In this document: one piece after another, positions 6,729 through 13,396 of the stretch
How the letters are laid out: each line of letters starts with the position of its first letter
Numbering within the stretch: position 1 is the first letter of the stretch
Assembly: GCA_900555035.1 (NCBI GenBank)
Contig: USJX01000066.1
Span: 1-15,643, forward strand
Direction of reading: 5' to 3'
From: an uncultured Prevotella sp.
GTDB lineage: Bacteria; Bacteroidota; Bacteroidia; Bacteroidales; Bacteroidaceae
DNA: 15,643 bases
Position numbers and translations under genes: made by a program
Notes under the pieces: model-generated
The model's database searches: none
What the model saw: only the letters and a program-made list of their open reading frames with translations
Told to the model about the DNA's origin: nothing

Positions 6729-7654
6729 TCGTCGGCATCCTGATTTTTATCGGCCATCTCCTCGAAATGGTCAACGCCCTCGGCTACCGACATCTGATCG
6801 AGTTTCTCGGCAGCATGGCTATAGAGATAGCTGATGCTGACATAGAATATGGCCAACAACAGGAAGCGGGCAAGCATCATCAGGACACCCAGCAGATACT
6901 GCAACAGCATGAAAGGCACACCATTGAAAGCAGAATCAGCATTTCCCTGATTTACAACAAAAAAGGATTTCAACAGATAGCAGATTTCCCATGGCAAAGT
7001 GCAGACAAACGAGATGATAGCCGTAAGAATCATCAACACAAGGCCCAGGGCTAAGATGCCACCCAAAGTATGCCAGCCCAGACGAAAGCTTCGGGCAAAA
7101 GCCTGCCAAAGGGGAATATCCTCGAAAACGTAAACCGGCGCAAAGAGTACAAACGGAATCATTAATGCCATGCAGACAAGATAAACGACTGCGGCAATAA
7201 CAGGCATCTGCAAAGCGAACAGACAGCCTGCAAGTATCATCACAACCAGGAGGACGAGGCTGAGTGCCAATCCCGACTTCACCAATCGCCAGGCATTGCG
7301 CCCAAGAAGAGGCTTGAAATCGGCAAAGACGATGTTCTGCAAGCCATCGGGACGGGCATTATAAACCTGGAGTAAGGAAAAGGAAACCGCCCCCGTCCAC
7401 AAGTAAACAGCAATGCTCACCAGGAAAAAGCCGCCATAAGAAGGAATCAAATTCATAAGGTCTGCAGGATCGGTATCCAAAGTCATGACATTCTTCATCA
7501 TAGCTTCCATGAAGAATTCAGCTACAAAACTCAATGGCAAAACAACATAAGCAAAATAACGAAGCATCAGCTTCCAGTTTTGCTTGATAAACTCGAAGGT
7601 AACATTAAACTTATCTCCGAAGGTTCTCTCTTGATAAAAAACGATTTTATTCAT
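6716..7654 (-). CDS. Polytopic membrane protein of the MoxR/DUF58 operon
   Basis: 312 residues with about six membrane helices (roughly 30-50, 75-96, 125-147, 150-172, 197-219 and 247-275) and an acidic soluble tail (285-312). Between helices 4 and 5 it has the motif FEDIPLWQAFARSFRLGW (177-194). This resembles the eA.kRSw.L element of uncharacterised membrane families related to the membrane domain of glycerophosphodiester phosphodiesterases, but no catalytic residues are seen. I cannot assign a reaction. It lies 17 bases after the SpoIIM-like gene and belongs to the same transcript, so it is probably a membrane component of the MoxR system. Its last residues, DDYQL, are encoded by the edge of the 14-bp tandem repeat, so the C-terminus may vary between strains. 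Confidence 0.8.
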   Translation of the reverse strand: MNKIVFYQERTFGDKFNVTFEFIKQNWKLMLRYFAYVVLPLSFVAEFFMEAMMKNVMTLDTDPADLMNLIPSYGGFFLVSIAVYLWTGAVSFSLLQVYNARPDGLQNIVFADFKPLLGRNAWRLVKSGLALSLVLLVVMILAGCLFALQMPVIAAVVYLVCMALMIPFVLFAPVYVFEDIPLWQAFARSFRLGWHTLGGILALGLVLMILTAIISFVCTLPWEICYLLKSFFVVNQGNADSAFNGVPFMLLQYLLGVLMMLARFLLLAIFYVSISYLYSHAAEKLDQMSVAEGVDHFEEMADKNQDADDYQL

Positions 7655-7671
7655 ATCATAAAATTTTATTG

Positions 7672-8643
7672 TTAGTCTTTAGCATTCTTTTTTCTCTGGC
7701 GATGCCTTATCTGGGGCAATATCACGAAATAGCCGATGACAAAGGCAAGGGAAAGGAGGATGAAGGCAAGGCGTAAGGCATCGGGAACTTCGGTGTGCCT
7801 CGTAGCAAAGCCTTCGATAAAGCCAGCCAGGATAAACACGGGCACCGTGCCTGCCACTATCTTCAAGCCCCGCTTGGCTCCACGACGGAAGGAAACCAGG
7901 CGGGAATAGGTGCCGGGGAAAAGCCAGCCGTTGCCTATAGCCAGACCACCTGCAGCTGCAATGATGATGGCTGATATTTCGAGCGTGCCATGCAGGAAGA
8001 CTGCAAGGAAGGATTCATAAAGGAGTCCGTGCTGCGCAAAGAAAGTTTCGAAACAACCGAGCATCACGCTATTCTGAAAGAGATAGGCACCCGTGGCTAT
8101 GCTTGTAAGGATGCCCGAAACGAACATCATGAACGAAACCCTGATATTATTGAAGGTGATGCCCAGAAACATGTTTAGCTCTCCGTCACTATCATATACC
8201 GCCATCGGCTTACCTTTGGCTATGTTATCAAGAGTCATATCCACATAATAATCGCCCAGGATGATGCGGCAGAAGTCATGATCGAAGCATTGGGACATCA
8301 CACCAATGAGCATACTGATGAGAAAGATAAGGAAGGAGGCAAGCAAAAGCTTACGGGCATCGTACATAACCTGGGGAACTTCTTGTGTCCAGAACGTGAG
8401 GATGCGAGTCCATTTCTCCCGCTTGTTGCGATAAATGGAGTTGTGAAGCACGGATGAAAGTTTGTTCAGATAGATGGTGATGCGGGAATCGGGATAATGC
8501 GTCTGCGCAAAAGCCAGGTCGGACGTAAGGTCGGTATAGACCTCAGCCAGACGATCGGGCGATTGCGAGTCGGCATCAGAAATGATGATTTCCGCCCGCT
8601 GCCACTTATCGATATTGTTCCGTATAAAGGTAAATTCTTTCAC
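7672..8643 (-). CDS. SpoIIM-like (stage II sporulation protein M family) membrane protein
   Basis: 323 residues. A cytoplasmic N-terminal part of about 95 residues is followed by membrane helices near 98-118, 166-190, 214-238, 262-282 and 289-311. The motifs HGTLEISAI (218-226) and GFIEGF (274-279) are typical of the SpoIIM/DUF95 family. In Bacillus, SpoIIM is part of a machine that drives peptidoglycan hydrolysis during engulfment. Bacteroidota do not sporulate, and there the family appears next to RDD, DUF58 and MoxR genes, as here. It is the first gene of the six-gene operon, with a near-consensus promoter just upstream (8665-8696) and a very short leader. Its role is probably in a membrane-embedded complex, but the target is unknown. 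Confidence 0.92.
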   Translation of the reverse strand: MKEFTFIRNNIDKWQRAEIIISDADSQSPDRLAEVYTDLTSDLAFAQTHYPDSRITIYLNKLSSVLHNSIYRNKREKWTRILTFWTQEVPQVMYDARKLLLASFLIFLISMLIGVMSQCFDHDFCRIILGDYYVDMTLDNIAKGKPMAVYDSDGELNMFLGITFNNIRVSFMMFVSGILTSIATGAYLFQNSVMLGCFETFFAQHGLLYESFLAVFLHGTLEISAIIIAAAGGLAIGNGWLFPGTYSRLVSFRRGAKRGLKIVAGTVPVFILAGFIEGFATRHTEVPDALRLAFILLSLAFVIGYFVILPQIRHRQRKKNAKD

Positions 8644-8664
8644 GATTGCTTATTATTTTTGTTG

Positions 8665-8696
8665 CAAAAGTAAGTAAATATTCTTATATATGCAAA
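8665..8696 (-). promoter_or_regulatory. Promoter of the SpoIIM-to-DUF58 operon
   Basis: On the minus strand TTTG (8693-8696), a 20-base spacer and TACTTTTG (8665-8672) fit the Bacteroidota consensus. The predicted start near 8658 leaves about 15 bases before the ATG at 8643. No other promoter of this quality was seen further down the operon. Confidence 0.75.
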
Positions 8697-8713
8697 TTTT
8701 CGGGGAAAAGATT

Positions 8714-8743
8714 CTTGTATTTGTAGTTTTTTCCGTAAGTTTG
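8714..8743 (+). promoter_or_regulatory. Promoter of the RDD gene
   Basis: TAAGTTTG at 8736-8743 is a good -7 box. The best -33 candidate is CTTG at 8714-8717, with an 18-base spacer, so that element is weak. Transcription would begin near 8750, about 33 bases before the ATG. It faces away from the operon promoter, and the two lie within 80 bases of each other. Confidence 0.6.
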
Positions 8744-8782
8744 CAGACAGAATAACATCAATCATCTATAAAACGTGGAATT

Positions 8783-9529
8783 ATGACAAGTTCTAACATC
8801 ACAACCAACCAATTCGTAAGAATAGACCAGACGCCTGCGAGCATCGCCGAAAGAGTGATAGCACGCATCATCGACATGGTTATAGCTGGCATCATCGGCT
8901 TCACTGCCATGTATTTCTACTTTGAACTCGACTATGAAACAAGAAACCATCTCAATTATTTGTTTTTCTTTCTGATTATATTGCCACTCTGGCTGTACGA
9001 CTTCCTCTGGGAAACCTTCAACGAGGGTCAGTCGCCAGGGAAATATATCATGAAGATAAGGGTGGTGAACAAAGATGGTTCCCGCCCCACCATAGGTTCT
9101 TTCTTCATGAGATGGCTGCTCAGTACAATAGATGTGGGATTAAGCGGCATCGGACTCCTGTTTATCCTGCTCACCAAGAATGCGCAGCGCCTGGGCGACC
9201 TGGCTGCAGGAACAATGGTTATCAAGCAGGTGAACCTGGATAAAATACATGTATCACTAGATGAATTCTACTATGCCAAGAAAGACTATCGCCCGGTATA
9301 TGAAGAGGCGAAGAATCTATCGCAGGCACAAATTGAGGTGATTGAGAAAGCGGTTTATGGCGGCAATGGGGAACACGAAAACCAGATAGCCACCCTTGCC
9401 GACAAGGTTGCGAAATTCCTGAGGATAGAAGACAAGCTGAAAGCTTCCATACAAAAAGGAAATAGCAAGGAGAAATTCCTTGCTACTATCCTTCATGATT
9501 ACAATTACTATCTGCTGGAGCTGGTATAA
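8783..9529 (+). CDS. RDD family membrane protein
   Basis: 248 residues. The RDD domain covers about residues 15-150, with helices near 27-48, 57-78 and 106-131. The family motifs are visible: RVIARIIDMVI (24-34, the R...D pair), GQSPGKYIMKIRVV (82-95) and NAQRLGDLAAGTMVIK (133-148). A charged, probably helical cytoplasmic tail of about 98 residues follows (151-248). RDD proteins are small integral membrane proteins of mostly unknown function, and some have been linked to ion or compatible solute transport. In Bacteroidota the gene is commonly divergent from a SpoIIM/DUF58/MoxR operon, as here, so a shared role with that cluster is likely. The start at 8783 fits the promoter at 8714-8743. The gene converges on the receiver/ATP-grasp gene. 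Confidence 0.94.
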   Translation: MTSSNITTNQFVRIDQTPASIAERVIARIIDMVIAGIIGFTAMYFYFELDYETRNHLNYLFFFLIILPLWLYDFLWETFNEGQSPGKYIMKIRVVNKDGSRPTIGSFFMRWLLSTIDVGLSGIGLLFILLTKNAQRLGDLAAGTMVIKQVNLDKIHVSLDEFYYAKKDYRPVYEEAKNLSQAQIEVIEKAVYGGNGEHENQIATLADKVAKFLRIEDKLKASIQKGNSKEKFLATILHDYNYYLLELV

Positions 9530-9548
9530 GTACATTACTGAAGTTATA

Positions 9549-9617
9549 TACATACCTTGATGGAGCAGGCTTGATTATAACTTGTTTACATACTTTGATG
9601 GAACTGTCTTGATTACT
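9549..9617. repeat. Imperfect 31-bp direct repeat at a convergent gene junction
   Basis: Two copies at 9549-9579 and 9587-9617 agree at 25 of 31 positions by eye (shared blocks TACATAC, TTGATGGA and CTTGATTA) and are separated by 7 bases. The second copy runs over the stop codon of the minus-strand gene at 9613. The copies fill most of the 83-base gap between the convergent genes. Confidence 0.7.
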
Positions 9618-9639
9618 CCTTCGGAATCAAGACTGCTCC
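9600..9639. terminator. Candidate bidirectional hairpin overlapping a stop codon
   Basis: Arms 9600-9614 and 9625-9639 pair at 13 of 15 positions around a 10-base loop. On the minus strand this spans the last eight codons and the stop of the receiver/ATP-grasp gene. The same right arm also pairs with the upstream repeat copy (9562-9576) at 14 of 15 positions. No clear U-tract follows on either strand, so terminator function is uncertain, but the position between two convergent genes suits it. Confidence 0.45.
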
Positions 9640-12600
9640 TTCCTGCTTCTTTCCATCCATCAGTATCCTCATCGGATGCACAAAGCGCACATGGCGCACA
9701 TACGGCGTCTCTTCTACTGCCGGCATCGCATCCAATATCTCCTTGTTCACAAAACCTCCTCCTTCGGTGTTTGTATCTACCGTGAAGTAACCCACGCCGA
9801 AAGAGGTGAGGTTCTGGAAGAAATGGGTGCCTTGGCTCGGGTCGATGTTGTAGTTCTTCAAAGCTACTTCCACGATGACTCGGGCAGCGCTGATATGCGG
9901 CCACTTGACCGGCACACCCAGATAATGATCGCTAGAACCCCAACGGCCCGGACCTATCAGCACATAATTCTTCCCTTCGGCAAGGAACTTGCGGTTGATA
10001 CGTTCGATATCATCAGCCACATAGAAATTGTTCATCGCCGAGAAGTGATCATCATACTTCACATAGACCACATCTACCACATCTTCACAGATGCCATGCC
10101 CGAGCGAATTGTGGGAACGGAGCAGACAGTCGGCATCCGGTATCGCCTTCACATCCTCATCGAGCATCTCCTTGGCATCCACTATCGGACGAATCTGGAG
10201 CAGATAGAACTCACAGGTTCTATCGTCGTTGATATTGCAGGCAAACTCTATTTCCACAGGACGGCGCATCGCCTCGGAGCCAAACTTCATAGACATCTGC
10301 ATCAACTCTGGCAAAGGTACTACTTCATGCTGGAGCACACTGGCAAAAGTAATCAGTTTTCTGCCCGTTTCATACACACCATCATTGATAACCTGGTCGT
10401 ATGGGTCGAAAGTAGAGGCTATATAGGTGAGGCTCTGGTCTTCCACGGCATCCTTCACACGAAGTTTGAGGATGTTGAAGCCATCATCTACCTTGAAATC
10501 CTCGCCCACATGCTTCATGTCAAGGGCATAAAACTGGGTCTGCGTATCACGCAAAGCCATCTCCGTTTCTGATGTCTGGAGCACCTGATGCGGATGATAA
10601 GGACAGACACGCAGGGTTTGACCACCATCCACGATATACTTACCCAATCCGAGGGCTAGACTGGCTATACCTTCCTCCGCCTCTTCATCTCCTATAGGAT
10701 AATAGTTGAGCGAACGGAGCACACCACTCATCGTTGGGTAGAAACGGGTGCCATAATCCTTACCCACCACCTGCTGCAGGATAACCGCCATCTTCTCCTG
10801 GTCGATGACGTTGCTGGTGGCAGTCATATACGCCTTGGAATCACGATAGAACACGGAGGCATACACGCCCTTGATGGCACAAGCCAACATCTGGAGCATC
10901 TGATACTTATCCTCAAGATAAGGAATCATATAGGTAGAATAGATACCGGCAAAAGGCTGATAGTGCGCATCCTCAAGAAGCGAACTGGAACGGATGGCGA
11001 TAGGACTCTTCGTTGCCTCGAAGAAGGTGAAGAAGTCGGCTATCAGGGAATCCGGCAGCTGCGCATGCAGAAAATGCTTCAATATCTCATCATCGCTGGC
11101 ATCGCTCAACGCTATCGGATAGAGATTGTTGCTCATCATAAATTCATCGAAGATATCGGTACAGAGCACCACGGTTTTCGGAATCTGCACGGTGGCATTC
11201 TCATACTGATTGAACTCCGGATGGCGCTTAATGATATTGTCGAGAAAGGCAAGTCCTCTACCCTTTCCGCCCAGGGATCCCTCGCCAATGCGGGCAAAGT
11301 GGGCATATTTATCGAACTTCATTCTATCAAACACTGCAACAACACCGAGGTTCTTCATGTGGCGATACTGCACAATGGCATCAAAGATAATCTGCCTGTG
11401 GGCATCCACATCCTGAAGTTTCTCCCAAGTAACGTGCTTCAGGAAAGCCGACACCGGGAAGATGGCACGTGCACAAAGCCAGCGGCTCATGTGGTTGCGG
11501 CTGATATGATAGAGCATAGAATCGTTAGGGATGTTGAAGATATTATCCTGCAACTCCTTCAGGCTTCTGATTCGCATAATCTCCTCGTGAGTCTTGGGAT
11601 CACGGAAGATGAAATCTCCAAAGCCCATGTGCTCCTCCATCAATCTGCGAAGATCTACACTCATCTTCTTGGAATTCTTATCCACGAAGCGGAATCCTTC
11701 AGCTTCTGCCTTGGCACGGTTGTCACTCTCAGAACTTTCGAGGATGAGAGGTACGAAAGAATCATGCTTACGGATATAACGGAAGAGCTGCAAACCTGCA
11801 TCAGGACATTTCTCACGACCGAAGGTATCTGTGCCATACTCTGACTTGACATCTTCATCAACCTCATTTCCAAAAGCCTTGGCTGCACTCCTCAAAGGGA
11901 ATCGGGCATCGCTGATGACTCCAAGGGTATTATTGGAATACTTATCATACAGTTTCTTCGCCTCCTCATAGGTACGGGCCAAAACCACCTTAGGGCGACC
12001 ACGCATACGCATGGTTGCGGCATGGCGGTTCAAGGCTTCCTTGGAAAAGTTCTTGCTCTGCTCCAGGATATAATTATAGAGGTTGGGCAAGATGGAACTA
12101 TAGAAACGAATGGAGTCTTCTACCAGGAGTATCATCTGCACACCCGCCTCCCGGATATCATGCTCCAGATTCATCTTATCCTCAATCAACTTGATGATGG
12201 AAAGAATCAAGTTGGTATTTCCCAACCAGCAGAAAACATAATCGAAGATGCTCAAATCCTCGTTCTGCATTCGTTTGGTGATACCATGGGAGAAAGGAGT
12301 TAGAACCACACAGTGGATATTAGGAAACTTGCCCTTGATGTCACGGGCCACATCAAAGGCATCATTATCCGCATTACCCGGCATACAGATGACCAGGTCG
12401 ATTACTGTAGAACGCAACACCTGGGCAGCCTCTTCCGTGGTAGAAACCTGGGTAAAGGTAGGCGGATAACGAAGCCCAAGTTCCATATACTCATTATATA
12501 TCTTCTCCTCTATGCGTCCATCATCTTCAAGCATGAACGCATCGTAAGGGTTGGCTACAATCAACACATTGTAGATACGGCGCATCATCAGATTGACAAA

Positions 12601-12654
12601 CGATACGTCTTTCAAGTAGAACTTATTCCACTCATTAGGTACATTATTTTCCAT
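9613..12654 (-). CDS. Tandem receiver-like domains fused to a PEP synthase/PPDK-type ATP-grasp domain
   Basis: 1013 residues. A first receiver-like domain (about 27-160) has lost the phosphorylation residues: IDLVICMPGN (85-94) has no acceptor Asp. A second (about 172-345) keeps the acidic pair VED (178-180), an acceptor-like Asp in GVISD (D249), Ser at 307-308 and a Lys at 326, so it could be phosphorylated. Residues 455-825 are a PPDK/PEP synthase N-terminal ATP-binding domain: GSLGGKGRGLAFL (459-471), PIAIRSSSLLEDAHYQPFAG (551-570), ALGLGKYIVDGG (667-678) and FYLLQIRPI (816-824). The His-bearing swivelling domain and the PEP-binding barrel of true PEP synthase are missing. Instead the last 190 residues carry GPGRWGSSDHYLGVPV (901-916) and GTHFFQN (942-948). 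Databases usually call such proteins phosphoenolpyruvate synthase, but making PEP seems impossible here. A role in signal-dependent ATP use or phosphotransfer is an inference. The gene has its own promoter, divergent from rlpA. Confidence 0.88.
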   Translation of the reverse strand: MENNVPNEWNKFYLKDVSFVNLMMRRIYNVLIVANPYDAFMLEDDGRIEEKIYNEYMELGLRYPPTFTQVSTTEEAAQVLRSTVIDLVICMPGNADNDAFDVARDIKGKFPNIHCVVLTPFSHGITKRMQNEDLSIFDYVFCWLGNTNLILSIIKLIEDKMNLEHDIREAGVQMILLVEDSIRFYSSILPNLYNYILEQSKNFSKEALNRHAATMRMRGRPKVVLARTYEEAKKLYDKYSNNTLGVISDARFPLRSAAKAFGNEVDEDVKSEYGTDTFGREKCPDAGLQLFRYIRKHDSFVPLILESSESDNRAKAEAEGFRFVDKNSKKMSVDLRRLMEEHMGFGDFIFRDPKTHEEIMRIRSLKELQDNIFNIPNDSMLYHISRNHMSRWLCARAIFPVSAFLKHVTWEKLQDVDAHRQIIFDAIVQYRHMKNLGVVAVFDRMKFDKYAHFARIGEGSLGGKGRGLAFLDNIIKRHPEFNQYENATVQIPKTVVLCTDIFDEFMMSNNLYPIALSDASDDEILKHFLHAQLPDSLIADFFTFFEATKSPIAIRSSSLLEDAHYQPFAGIYSTYMIPYLEDKYQMLQMLACAIKGVYASVFYRDSKAYMTATSNVIDQEKMAVILQQVVGKDYGTRFYPTMSGVLRSLNYYPIGDEEAEEGIASLALGLGKYIVDGGQTLRVCPYHPHQVLQTSETEMALRDTQTQFYALDMKHVGEDFKVDDGFNILKLRVKDAVEDQSLTYIASTFDPYDQVINDGVYETGRKLITFASVLQHEVVPLPELMQMSMKFGSEAMRRPVEIEFACNINDDRTCEFYLLQIRPIVDAKEMLDEDVKAIPDADCLLRSHNSLGHGICEDVVDVVYVKYDDHFSAMNNFYVADDIERINRKFLAEGKNYVLIGPGRWGSSDHYLGVPVKWPHISAARVIVEVALKNYNIDPSQGTHFFQNLTSFGVGYFTVDTNTEGGGFVNKEILDAMPAVEETPYVRHVRFVHPMRILMDGKKQEGAVLIPKE

Positions 12655-12674
12655 ATCTGTCGCTATTTATACTG

Positions 12675-12706
12675 CAAAGATAGTATTTTTCTGATATTTC
12701 CTTGCA
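12675..12706 (-). promoter_or_regulatory. Promoter of the receiver/ATP-grasp gene
   Basis: On the minus strand TATCTTTG (12675-12682) is a perfect -7 box, about 20 bases from the ATG at 12654. The -33 region near 12702-12706 reads TGCAA rather than TTTG, so it is weak. It overlaps the -33 region of the opposite rlpA promoter. Confidence 0.65.
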
Positions 12707-12732
12707 TTTTTTATCATTTTTTTATATATTTG
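12701..12732 (+). promoter_or_regulatory. Promoter of the rlpA gene
   Basis: TATATTTG (12725-12732) is a good -7 box, with CTTG at 12701-12704 as a near-consensus -33 element and a 20-base spacer. The ATG follows at 12754. The -33 boxes of this promoter and of the divergent one lie on the same few bases. Confidence 0.65.
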
Positions 12733-12753
12733 CAACCAAAATATCGAGAAGTT

Positions 12754-13326
12754 ATGAAAAAAAGATACTTAATCATAGCATTATTGACTACGTTTTTTAT
12801 GATTCCATGTTGTGCACAGAAGCATCAACACGGAAAGGCATCGTATTATTCTAAGCGAGCTACAGGTGCACGCTCTGCAAGCGGGCAAAAGATACACCAC
12901 GACAGTTTGACGTGTGCACATCGTTACTATCCATTCGGCACCATGCTGAAAGTAACCAACCTCAGAAATGATAAAAGCGTAATCGTGAAAGTAATAGATC
13001 GTGGTCCTTACGGAAGAGGAAGAATCATCGACCTTTCATGGGCTGCAGCCAAGGAAATCGGCATGATTGCACAAGGTGTAGGAACCGTCAAGGTGGAGAG
13101 ACTGGATAACCCAGTACCATATAAGCCACAAGATAGCAAGCTTCCTAAGATTGATTTCGAAATGGCTGAATTCGAACCGAAGAACTACTTCGAAAAAAAG
13201 GAAGAGGCTTTGGAACAGGCAGCTGAAAAAAAGCATAACTCTTCATCGAAGGAACACGAGAAAAATGGGGATATCAAAAATAAGGAAAAAAATAGCAATA
13301 GAAAAACGAGCAAGAACCACCATTAA
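12754..13326 (+). CDS. rlpA: RlpA family septal ring lytic transglycosylase-like protein
   Basis: 190 residues from the ATG at 12754; a longer in-frame opening upstream begins before the promoter and is not the start. An N-terminal export signal (1-21, ending PCCAQ) precedes a double-psi beta-barrel (about 27-116) with all the RlpA hallmarks: GKASYYSKRATGARSASG (27-44), CAHRYYPFGT (54-63), VTNLRN (67-72), VKVIDRGPYGRGRIIDLS (78-95) and AAKEIGM (98-104). The conserved H56 and D82 are present, so activity on peptidoglycan glycan strands is plausible, most likely in the periplasm at division sites. Unlike many proteobacterial RlpA proteins it has no SPOR domain. Instead it ends in a Lys/Glu/Asn-rich tail (145-190). 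PCC at the end of the signal could make it a lipoprotein, but the lipobox is poor. The last codons form one arm of the hairpin at 13308-13339. Confidence 0.93.
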   Translation: MKKRYLIIALLTTFFMIPCCAQKHQHGKASYYSKRATGARSASGQKIHHDSLTCAHRYYPFGTMLKVTNLRNDKSVIVKVIDRGPYGRGRIIDLSWAAAKEIGMIAQGVGTVKVERLDNPVPYKPQDSKLPKIDFEMAEFEPKNYFEKKEEALEQAAEKKHNSSSKEHEKNGDIKNKEKNSNRKTSKNHH

Positions 13327-13339
13327 AAGGTTCTTGCTC
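13308..13339. terminator. Perfect 11-bp hairpin shared by convergent genes
   Basis: GAGCAAGAACC (13308-13318) and GGTTCTTGCTC (13329-13339) pair perfectly around a 10-base loop that holds the rlpA stop codon. On the minus strand the stem is followed at once by GTTTTTC, so it is a good intrinsic terminator for the lipoprotein gene, with its U-tract encoded inside rlpA. On the plus strand no U-tract follows, so termination of rlpA is less certain. Confidence 0.8.
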
Positions 13340-13396
13340 ATTCACGTTAATAAAATATATGGGCAACATACATAAACAAGCTAGGAGACAACTCCA

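Noticed and set aside
7672..8643. Evidence for sporulation
   Set aside because: A SpoIIM family protein alone is not a sign of sporulation; the family occurs in non-sporulating phyla next to RDD and MoxR genes.
9676..11844. Long plus-strand open frames (298 and 293 codons) opposite the receiver/ATP-grasp gene
   Set aside because: They are antisense to a gene with clear protein motifs, show no domain of their own and have no promoter; they arise from codon bias.
9613..12654. Annotation as phosphoenolpyruvate synthase
   Set aside because: The ATP-grasp domain fits, but the phosphohistidine and PEP-binding domains needed for the reaction are absent.
12313..12753. Upstream extension of the rlpA frame to 12313
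   Set aside because: The extension is antisense to the receiver/ATP-grasp gene and contains the promoter; the signal peptide begins at the ATG at 12754.
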